DNA from: UBA961 sp041191145
Lineage (GTDB): Bacteria > Bacteroidota > Ignavibacteria > Kapaibacteriales > UBA961
Direction of reading: 5' to 3'
Length of the DNA: 20,988 bases
Assembly: GCA_041191145.1 (NCBI GenBank)
Contig: JBEEPK010000027.1
Location: 1-20,988 of the forward strand
This document shows, in pieces, positions 14,047-20,518 of this stretch. Position numbers and translations under genes: made by a program. Numbering within the stretch: position 1 is the stretch's first letter; each line of letters starts with the position of its first letter. The notes beneath the pieces were generated by a model. That model was not told where the DNA came from and searched no databases. It was given only the letters and a program-made list of their open reading frames with translations.

Positions 14047-15402
14047 ATGAACCAAAACTTCTTCAAAACAATTCTCATAGCAATCCTTTCGCTTTTTTTG
14101 TTCGGATGCTCAAGTCTCACCAATATGGGTGGAATAGATGAGATGATAACAAGAACAGAGAAGGATATTTATACCAGAACTTTGCGCGATACTGCAATCA
14201 TTGATGCCGTAAGAAATGCTCCTGGTCAAAGAGACAATGGTATAGTCTATCCAACTTCGCGTATCGTGGAGATGAGAAGAGATGTGATGCAAGTTGATTC
14301 TTCCACGACGAGGGATTATCCTAATTTTATTCGCATAGGGTTATTTGAATCCATTGGGATTGTTGGCAGCGGTTCCATTCAAAATTCACTCAATGGAGGA
14401 TTGTTAGGAATCTTTGGATATTTCAATCGTGACTATGATAGAAGAACCCAATCGACCAGCAATATTTTCCCAGGTGCAATTTATCGTATTGGAATCATGG
14501 AGAAGAGACTCCGTTGGTTTAATGATGATCCCGACTGGACTTTAGGAATGCATTATTATGAATCCATCATTGGTGACAATACAATAAATAATACACTGAA
14601 TAGCATTGCACCAATCTATATTCGGAAGCGATTTTTTGTCAAAGAAACGATTCCATATGTGGCCATAACTCCTGCAATTGGTTTTTCTCTTATACCAGAT
14701 CCTTATGTCAATATCAGCGTTTCCGGTGATTTGGGATCCATTGGTGGAATGAATCTTCGTACATATGTAGGTGTTGCAATTCCATTCATTGCTAAAAACT
14801 ATATCCCTTATGCCGGAATCGGAACTTCATTTCTTGATTTCCTCAATCGCGTACCCGAAACCGAAAAAGAATGGAAATATCATGATCATTCCGGTTGGCA
14901 AATTGGATTGGCAAGTGTAATGGGTGCCTTTTCCAATGCAGAAAAACCATTCTTTGATCCAAACACGAATACTCCCTTCAAAGGAATCATAGCTCGAATT
15001 GCTCCGGCTTCGATGTTTATTCCTTTGGGTAATAACAAATTCACATTGGGAACTTCACTTTTTAATCTCTTGCTCTTTGGCAATAGTGAGGGAGGCATAG
15101 GAATATTGCCAATTAGAATAGGATATTGGCAAAATGTGATCTCCAATGATGCTTTCGTGGAGCCTTTCTTAGAATACAATTATTATCCCACAAATATGGT
15201 GCACATGGGAGCCAAATTAGCATTCCGAATCAGTAAGCAAATCAATGCCTTTTTGCAAGCAGGTTATTCTTCGGGCTCTCAAATAGCACAACTCAATAGA
15301 ACATACAATACGCTTGGTGACTTTGATATTTATTATATCGGCTTGGGAATAGGTTTGTATGACAGGATATTCTACAAGGATGAAATGCGCTATGGTAAAT
15401 AA
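14047..15402 (+). CDS. Lipoprotein of unknown function, beta-rich, possibly barrel-like
   Basis: I do not recognise the family. From this ATG the protein has 451 residues and a clean lipoprotein signal: MNQNFFK, a hydrophobic core, then LFLFGC with Cys21 as the lipidated residue. After a polar N-terminal segment of about 80 residues, the rest alternates short hydrophobic strands with turns and many Gly and aromatic residues (for example IPYVAITPAIGFSLIPDPYV and GLGIGLYDRIFY). This resembles an outer-membrane beta-barrel, although it does not end in the usual terminal aromatic residue. An ATG at 14029 overlaps the previous stop codon as ATGA, as other junctions here do, and is an alternative start giving a longer n-region. 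Its position between PBP1A/FAH and Wza/Wzz genes suggests a role in the outer membrane or in surface-polymer export. Confidence 0.72.
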   Translation: MNQNFFKTILIAILSLFLFGCSSLTNMGGIDEMITRTEKDIYTRTLRDTAIIDAVRNAPGQRDNGIVYPTSRIVEMRRDVMQVDSSTTRDYPNFIRIGLFESIGIVGSGSIQNSLNGGLLGIFGYFNRDYDRRTQSTSNIFPGAIYRIGIMEKRLRWFNDDPDWTLGMHYYESIIGDNTINNTLNSIAPIYIRKRFFVKETIPYVAITPAIGFSLIPDPYVNISVSGDLGSIGGMNLRTYVGVAIPFIAKNYIPYAGIGTSFLDFLNRVPETEKEWKYHDHSGWQIGLASVMGAFSNAEKPFFDPNTNTPFKGIIARIAPASMFIPLGNNKFTLGTSLFNLLLFGNSEGGIGILPIRIGYWQNVISNDAFVEPFLEYNYYPTNMVHMGAKLAFRISKQINAFLQAGYSSGSQIAQLNRTYNTLGDFDIYYIGLGIGLYDRIFYKDEMRYGK

Positions 15403-16024
15403 GAATATAGTGCGTGTATACTTGATAGGATTCACTGCTTCCATGGTTCTTTTGAGCGGATGCATGGAGTATTTGGATAGTTTATTGCCACCTGCACCCG
15501 ATTCATTTGAATGGAGAAGCGGTTTTTTTATTCGTTGTTTGGGACAAGTCTTATCTCCGCTTGAAACAGTCGATATTGTCTATGAAAATGGATATGTCTT
15601 GAAAGAAGATGGCAGAGTGGCGCTTTCTGTTCCAAGAATAACAGATTTTCGTTTACTCATGAATGCTTCTGTATTAAAAGGCGATGGGCTAAGAGTGATT
15701 CTTAGAAAAACAATCAAAGGTGATTCAACTTTACCGGGAATCACATTCGATTATACTCAAAAAGGTATTCTCATTCGTGATGGTGAGCGAATATTAATGC
15801 AAACAGATACTATTAAAGCAGTGCCCGGTGTGGAAGAACTCATTAAAATTGACTCAGAAGGAAAAACCATCAGAATTGAGATAGGTTGCGCAAAACCATG
15901 TATATTTACGACCGAAAGCCTTGGTACGGAGTTCGTTTTCACGAATTCCTTACCAAATTCCAAAGTTGCAGTCAATGGTCTGGAATTCCTTCCCATGCGA
16001 CTCACAAGACCAAGCATTCGATGA
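15392..16024 (+). CDS. Small lipoprotein of unknown function
   Basis: No family is recognised. From this ATG the protein has 210 residues. It begins MVNKNIVRVYLIGFTASMVL and continues to LSGC, so Cys24 is the lipidation site. The mature part is mostly beta-strand, and its end (FVFTNSLPNSKVAVNGLEFL) resembles the last strands of LamG/concanavalin-type jelly rolls, a weak resemblance. The start overlaps the preceding gene by 11 bases. An ATG at 15380 is an alternative; AAGGA at 15376-15380 serves 15392 at a long spacing. The stop codon overlaps the SLBB gene start (ATGA at 16021), so it is tightly coupled to the polysaccharide-export pair. It may be an accessory lipoprotein of that machinery (inference). 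Confidence 0.7.
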   Translation: MVNKNIVRVYLIGFTASMVLLSGCMEYLDSLLPPAPDSFEWRSGFFIRCLGQVLSPLETVDIVYENGYVLKEDGRVALSVPRITDFRLLMNASVLKGDGLRVILRKTIKGDSTLPGITFDYTQKGILIRDGERILMQTDTIKAVPGVEELIKIDSEGKTIRIEIGCAKPCIFTTESLGTEFVFTNSLPNSKVAVNGLEFLPMRLTRPSIR

Positions 16025-17679
16025 TCATGATGAAATATTTGTATTGCATTCTCCTTTCTTTACCCTTATTCCTGTTCCAAGGGAATATTCTCACTGCTCA
16101 GGTTACTGGAGCAATCAAACTGCCTAAACCCGGAATGATGAAACCGGGAGAATATGATACCACCGCCATCGAAAAAGCAGAACTTCTTTCCAAAGAAACA
16201 CTCGGTTTAGTTGAAACACCGATTGACCCGGCTCAATATATTCTTGGACCAAATGATATTTTGACTGTTTTCATAGCGCCGATTCTGTATAAACCAGAAG
16301 TTCCTTCCCATATGGACATACCTGTATCTCCCGATGGAAGAATCATCATCCCTGGTATAGGCGCCATAAGGATTGGTGGTTTATCTCTTTTGGATGCGGA
16401 ATCTTTGGTAAGTGCGGAAGTGATGAAAGTATTAAAAACTCCATCGGTTTCTTTATCACTTCGAAAAATGCGCACATTTAAAGTGTTTGTGAGAGGTGCC
16501 ATTCGAAAACCGGGAATCATTCCGGCCACTCCAGCAGACAGAGTATCTGAAATCATCGATAGAGCAGGTGGATTGATGTATGATGCATCAATGAGAAAAA
16601 TTATCATTACTCGTTCCATTTCATCTTCTAAAACTCAATCAATTCCTGTTGATTTGCATGATTTCTTTTATAAAGGTGACAAAACAGGAAATCCATTCTT
16701 GAATGGAGGGGATGTGATATTTGTTCCGGCTCAATCTTCAAATTTGACCTATGAAGTGAGCGGCGAGGTTGGAAAACCAGGAACATTCGAGTTTAAAGAA
16801 GGTGAAATGCTTTCAACTGCGATTGCATCAGCAGGTGGATTGCTCGAAACAGCTCGAATAGATTCCATTGAGATTTCAAGATTCAATGAAGATAATAGAA
16901 CTATCAAAACATGGTTTGTCAGTGCAAGTGATTCTGATTTTTCGCTAGAATCCGGTGACAGAATTGCAATTCGTAAGAAATATGAATGGAGAAAACCGCA
17001 TACTGTTTCGATAACGGGTGAAGTCATGAATCCCGGACGCTATGCAATTGATCCGGAATCCGTGAATATTCATGAATTGATTGAAAGAGCGGGAGGTTTG
17101 ACCAAAGAAGCATATCCTCAGAGTTCGCTTTTGATCAGACAAAGTGATGACAATAATATTTATGACATTGAATATTGGAGATTGATGGCTCTTCCTCCGG
17201 ATGCACTTTCAGAAAGAGAAAAAGCATTCATGCGGGAAAAGAAAAGAGAGATACGTGGTATGATTGCTGTTGATTTTTCTTCTCAACAGTCAAAAGGTAT
17301 TTCTCAAATGCCTCTTGAGCACGAGGACTCTATACATATCACCAGAAAAAAAGACTTCATCAATGTATTCGGAAAAGTAAAGAACCCCGGTAGAATCAAG
17401 TTCAATGCTCAATTTTCCTATCTTGATTATATCAAATCAGCAGGTGGATTTTCCACTCGTGCAGATGAAGATGAAACATTGATTTTGAAGCAGAGAGGCG
17501 AACAATTCATCGCTGATGATGATGAATATGAATTACAGCCCGGAGATCAAATCTTGGTTCCTGAGATTCCGGAGTCCAAAGTGACTTTCACACAGATTCT
17601 TAGCATGGCCTTGACTATTACCGCACAGATTGTGACAGTCGTTGGTGTTTTGTATACATTATCTCAACAATCAAAGTGA
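16021..17679 (+). CDS. Polysaccharide export protein, Wza-like, with four SLBB domains
   Basis: The 552-residue protein has an N-terminal signal peptide ending near LTAQ (residues 24-27) without a lipobox. A Poly_export domain spans about 72-148, starting with YILGPNDILTVFI and including PVSPDGRIIIPGIG. Four SLBB-type domains follow, each ending near an AGG motif: about 152-198 (VFVRGAIRKPGIIP), 242-288 (EVSGEVGKPGTFEF), 326-373 (VSITGEVMNPGRYA) and 445-490 (NVFGKVKNPGRIKF). A hydrophobic helix (about 526-546) ends the protein. Wza-type proteins form the periplasm-spanning and outer-membrane channel for capsule or exopolysaccharide. Here the N-terminal lipid anchor of Wza is missing and the C-terminal helix is uninterruptedly hydrophobic. 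The start at 16021 gives an ATGA overlap and a proper signal peptide; the frame runs open upstream to 15886, but that extension lies inside the previous gene. Wzz follows. Confidence 0.9.
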   Translation: MIMMKYLYCILLSLPLFLFQGNILTAQVTGAIKLPKPGMMKPGEYDTTAIEKAELLSKETLGLVETPIDPAQYILGPNDILTVFIAPILYKPEVPSHMDIPVSPDGRIIIPGIGAIRIGGLSLLDAESLVSAEVMKVLKTPSVSLSLRKMRTFKVFVRGAIRKPGIIPATPADRVSEIIDRAGGLMYDASMRKIIITRSISSSKTQSIPVDLHDFFYKGDKTGNPFLNGGDVIFVPAQSSNLTYEVSGEVGKPGTFEFKEGEMLSTAIASAGGLLETARIDSIEISRFNEDNRTIKTWFVSASDSDFSLESGDRIAIRKKYEWRKPHTVSITGEVMNPGRYAIDPESVNIHELIERAGGLTKEAYPQSSLLIRQSDDNNIYDIEYWRLMALPPDALSEREKAFMREKKREIRGMIAVDFSSQQSKGISQMPLEHEDSIHITRKKDFINVFGKVKNPGRIKFNAQFSYLDYIKSAGGFSTRADEDETLILKQRGEQFIADDDEYELQPGDQILVPEIPESKVTFTQILSMALTITAQIVTVVGVLYTLSQQSK

Positions 17680-17684
17680 TTTCA

Positions 17685-18851
17685 ATGAATACATCAGAAT
17701 CTCCAACATTGATTGATTATCTACAAAAGCGACTAAAAAGCATACTTATCATATCTTTCGTTTCGCTCCTGATTGGTTTGGGTTTGAGTTATGTGATACC
17801 GCATACATATCTCTCCACAGTAATGGTACTTCCAGCTGATCAAAAAAATTCTGGAATGGGCTTAGCTTCACTATTATCCGGATCTCTTCCCGGAGGATTA
17901 GGTGGAATGATACCCGGCACTGATGCCAAAAACAGTTTTCTCTCTCCTGAGATTGTTTTGTCAAGATCACTCGCTGAATCCATTGTGAAATCCAAAGCGC
18001 TTGATACATTCGCCCTCTTTTCTGCAATACCCGAAGAAGAAAAAGTAGAAGCTATTCAAGAAGCATTAAACATTGATACTCGCAGAAGTGGAATTGTGAT
18101 TATAGAAGCTCAATGGGCAACATCATTCTTTCCTGGTACAGATGAGAAAAGACATGCTGCAGTCATGGCCTCCATCATTGCAAATAAAGCTTCATCCGGT
18201 ATTGATGCTTTGATTAAAAACAAGAGCATGACATCTGCAAGAAGAGCAAGAATATTCATCGATACGCTCATGTCTCAAAATCGTGTTTCACTTGACTCTG
18301 CCTATGAAGCCATGCAAATGTTTCAACAACAGAATAAAGTATTGGAACTGGAGAATCAAGCAAAAGCTCTTGTGGAAAGCGCCGTTGCTGCCGGTGCCGA
18401 ATTATCAAAAGCACAAATTGAATTATCAGTTGCTGAACAACAATATCAATCTGATGCGCCTGCCATAGCGCTTTTGCAAAAGAAAGTTGCCTCATTGAGA
18501 GGTCAATATTCCAAAGTGCAAAATGGGGGTGTATCAAGCGATGCATTTTCCATCCCATTCTCCAGATTACCTGCATTGTCAAAGACATATGTCACCATGA
18601 TGAGAGATATCAAAATCATGGAGCAGATCAATGCATATTTACAATCTCAAAGAACGCAAGAATATATTCAAGAAATCAGAGATGTTCCGGCAATACAAAT
18701 TATTGAAGCTGGTATTCCTCCCAGAAAACAGATCTCACCCAAAAGACTTGTATTCGCTTTTCTGACAATGTGTGCAGGTTTGGTGATTGCATTCGGATAT
18801 AGTATTTTTCGAACCATTCAATCTCAGAAGACACAAATTTCTGTTGATTGA
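17685..18851 (+). CDS. Wzz-type polysaccharide chain-length determinant / co-polymerase
   Basis: The 388-residue inner-membrane protein has two terminal membrane segments, about 18-38 (LKSILIISFVSLLIGLGLSY) and about 350-372 (RLVFAFLTMCAGLVIAF). The second is preceded by the Wzz-typical proline segment IPPRKQISPKR. The periplasmic middle has a Gly-rich stretch near residues 57-80 and a coiled-coil region about 190-285 (YEAMQMFQQQNKVLELENQA). There is no C-terminal tyrosine-kinase domain, so it resembles Wzz/PCP-1 more than Wzc. Such proteins set polymer length and couple synthesis to the Wza channel. An alternative GTG start at 17676 overlaps the SLBB stop codon (GTGA); the ATG is preferred. 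It is the last recognisable gene of the envelope block, and no terminator is seen before the cobalamin riboswitch 14 bases later. Confidence 0.9.
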   Translation: MNTSESPTLIDYLQKRLKSILIISFVSLLIGLGLSYVIPHTYLSTVMVLPADQKNSGMGLASLLSGSLPGGLGGMIPGTDAKNSFLSPEIVLSRSLAESIVKSKALDTFALFSAIPEEEKVEAIQEALNIDTRRSGIVIIEAQWATSFFPGTDEKRHAAVMASIIANKASSGIDALIKNKSMTSARRARIFIDTLMSQNRVSLDSAYEAMQMFQQQNKVLELENQAKALVESAVAAGAELSKAQIELSVAEQQYQSDAPAIALLQKKVASLRGQYSKVQNGGVSSDAFSIPFSRLPALSKTYVTMMRDIKIMEQINAYLQSQRTQEYIQEIRDVPAIQIIEAGIPPRKQISPKRLVFAFLTMCAGLVIAFGYSIFRTIQSQKTQISVD

Positions 18852-18865
18852 TATACATTTTACAT

Positions 18866-18971
18866 CATGAGGTGCCTCTTTTGAGAGGAGAATAGGGAAA
18901 CCCGTGAAATTCGGGTACTGTGGCGCAACTGTGAACCATCATAGATGGAAAGTCAGGAGACCTGCCTCATG
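18866..18971 (+). promoter_or_regulatory. Cobalamin riboswitch aptamer (adenosylcobalamin type, RF00174-like)
   Basis: The closing stem P1 is perfect: CATGAGG (18866-18872) with CCTCATG (18965-18971). Inside are P3 (CCTC-TTTT-GAGAGG), the conserved AGAATAGGGAA core, P4 (ACCCG/CGGGT around TGAAATT), the P5 arm with the conserved GCGCAACTGTGAA, P6 (CCATC/GATGG) and the conserved terminal AGTCAGGAGACCTGCC. These match the cobalamin (B12 box) riboswitch family in order and spacing. Ligand binding normally represses genes for cobalamin uptake or synthesis. It precedes the secreted protein gene at 19105 and then cobC. No terminator hairpin with a T run follows, which points to translational control. 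The aptamer starts only 14 bases after the wzz stop codon. Confidence 0.96.
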
Positions 18972-19069
18972 TTTTTACATCATTGTCTTCATTGACAACA
19001 TTCGCGCTCCACGAATGAGATGGATATTTGATCATGCTTGAACACATCGATGTTCGCGTATGTATCAAT

Positions 19070-19098
19070 CTCCTTTCTTTCGGGGAATTGCAAAGGAG
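19070..19098 (+). promoter_or_regulatory. Riboswitch expression platform: ribosome-binding-site sequestering hairpin
   Basis: CTCCTTT (19070-19076) is the exact complement of AAAGGAG (19092-19098), which is the Shine-Dalgarno site six bases before the ATG at 19105. The 15-base loop contains TTGC (19088-19091), complementary to GCAA (18925-18928) in the L5 loop of the aptamer. This reproduces the known L5-L13 kissing interaction that stabilises a site-hiding hairpin when cobalamin is bound. A second hairpin, CATTCG/CGAATG around a 7-base loop (18999-19017), lies between aptamer and platform. The stem and complementarity are seen directly; the regulatory reading is inference from the family. 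Confidence 0.75.
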
Positions 19099-19104
19099 CT
19101 TTCC

Positions 19105-20439
19105 ATGAAACACCTTTCTTTCCTCTTTGTATTCTTCGCTGTCACTGTACTGTCGGCAAATGAATCCACCATTGTTCCAACCGGACATCAGCCATTGGCA
19201 ATTCATACATCCGGAAATATAGTACATGTCTTTTGCAATGGTGATGATAAAGACTATGATGGCATATATGAGGCAAATGCCGATGAAAAGCCAGCCACTT
19301 GGGTAATGCATGATATTTCCACCGGGAGCCAAGTACAAACTATAGTGATGCAACAAGGATATTTTACTATTCCATTCAGACCTGCCTTTTCCTCTACAAA
19401 GATGTATCATCCCAGAGGAAATCGGATTGAAGTATTTGATATTAAAACTGCATCTTTGATTGATACATCATTCATCAGCATTGATGATCCCAAAGTAACT
19501 ATAACAGCAGTTCATGTCATTACTGAAATCGAAAATGGGATTGAACAAGAAAAGTATATTGCTTATTCTCATAAATCATCATTTACCGACAAAGGATCAT
19601 TCTCTATTTTTGATATTGCACAGAAACGAGTGATTGCAATGACGGAAGTTGGCATTAATCCTCAACTCATTCGATCATTCAGAAATACTCAAGGGGATTT
19701 GGAATACTTGGTCTTGAGTGAGGGAACATTTGGGGGCAAGAATTCCACGCTACATAGATTGCTACCAACTCCCACCATGACAATGCCATTTACTATTACC
19801 ACATTTGAATTAGGTGATACCGGAAATCATTTCGACATTGTGGATCAACTTGCGCTCGTTCTCATGAATGGATCGCATGAAGTTTTTGCCATTAATCTTG
19901 TAACAAATCAATTATTACCCGGGAGTTTTCCGGTTGGTACAGTAGGATATGATGGACCAAGAGAACTGATCATAGACCCCAATACGAATCAGGTATTCAT
20001 TTCAACATATGCATCTGATATACGCATTGGTTCTTTGGATGATGGAACGATGCTTGATGCAAAAGCTACCCATGGAAAAGCAGAAGGAATGGCATTGATC
20101 GGTGGAAATCTATGGGTATGCAATGCCTTCAAGAAGGGTGAATATGCAGTTGATTCAGTCTTGAATATCGTTCCTCTTGATATGGCATCTTCAATAGATA
20201 CGGAAGACATACATGCGAATATTGTAGTTCATGGTGGAATACTGTCAATTGCTTCCATCTGTGACTTTTCCGATGCCGAATTGCACATAATCAATGCACA
20301 TGGCAATATCATTATACAACAGAGGCTTTCCGGTAATCAGCAATACATCTCATTGAATGGATTACCGCATGGAGTTTATGGTATTTCTATAAGATCAGGC
20401 GCAAAAGAGAAGAAATGTATGATCATTCATGCTGATTGA
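19105..20439 (+). CDS. Secreted protein with propeller-like repeats and T9SS-type C-terminal sorting domain, under cobalamin control
   Basis: The 444-residue protein has signal peptide MKHLSFLFVFFAVTVLSA. The body (about 20-365) is rich in beta-strand pairs typical of YncE-like propellers (for example IVPTGHQPLAIHTSGNIVHV, NRIEVFDIKTASLIDT, GPRELIIDPNTNQVFIST). It carries a DxDxDG calcium-loop-like motif (Asp48, Asp50, Asp52, Gly53). The last 80 residues look like a type IX secretion (type A) sorting domain: AELHIINAHGNIIIQQRL, then YISLNGLPHGVYGISI and a short basic tail. The start is fixed by AAAGGAG at 19092; the frame is open upstream to 19060, but that would run through the riboswitch stem. 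It follows a cobalamin riboswitch and precedes cobC. In Bacteroides the riboswitch-controlled BtuG is a propeller lipoprotein that captures cobalamin, so a similar role is a reasonable inference. No homology to BtuG was tested. It is probably exported to the cell surface by the T9SS. Confidence 0.8.
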   Translation: MKHLSFLFVFFAVTVLSANESTIVPTGHQPLAIHTSGNIVHVFCNGDDKDYDGIYEANADEKPATWVMHDISTGSQVQTIVMQQGYFTIPFRPAFSSTKMYHPRGNRIEVFDIKTASLIDTSFISIDDPKVTITAVHVITEIENGIEQEKYIAYSHKSSFTDKGSFSIFDIAQKRVIAMTEVGINPQLIRSFRNTQGDLEYLVLSEGTFGGKNSTLHRLLPTPTMTMPFTITTFELGDTGNHFDIVDQLALVLMNGSHEVFAINLVTNQLLPGSFPVGTVGYDGPRELIIDPNTNQVFISTYASDIRIGSLDDGTMLDAKATHGKAEGMALIGGNLWVCNAFKKGEYAVDSVLNIVPLDMASSIDTEDIHANIVVHGGILSIASICDFSDAELHIINAHGNIIIQQRLSGNQQYISLNGLPHGVYGISIRSGAKEKKCMIIHAD

Positions 20440-20484
20440 TTATACAATTCACCAAGATTATCAGCAAAAAGGTAAGAATTATGG

Positions 20485-20492
20485 TATTTTTG
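20485..20492 (+). promoter_or_regulatory. Weak candidate -7 promoter element (TATTTTTG) before cobC
   Basis: The octamer matches TAnnTTTG and ends 26 bases before the cobC start codon at 20519. No -33 element is visible. If active, cobC would also be transcribed independently of the riboswitch. The match could be chance, since the 79-base spacer is AT-rich. Confidence 0.25.
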
Positions 20493-20518
20493 CACATCAT
20501 TGAATTCTTCCCGGTGAA

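Noticed and set aside
15886..16020. Upstream extension of the SLBB protein frame
   Set aside because: It lies wholly inside the lipoprotein gene in another frame; the signal peptide and the ATGA overlap place the start at 16021.
19060..19104. 15-codon upstream extension of the secreted-protein frame
   Set aside because: It would put the start codon before the ribosome-binding-site stem and bury the signal peptide; AAAGGAG at 19092 fits the ATG at 19105.
18967..19410. 147-residue frame on the minus strand across the riboswitch
   Set aside because: It runs antisense to the riboswitch leader and the signal peptide region, has no recognisable domain and no start context.
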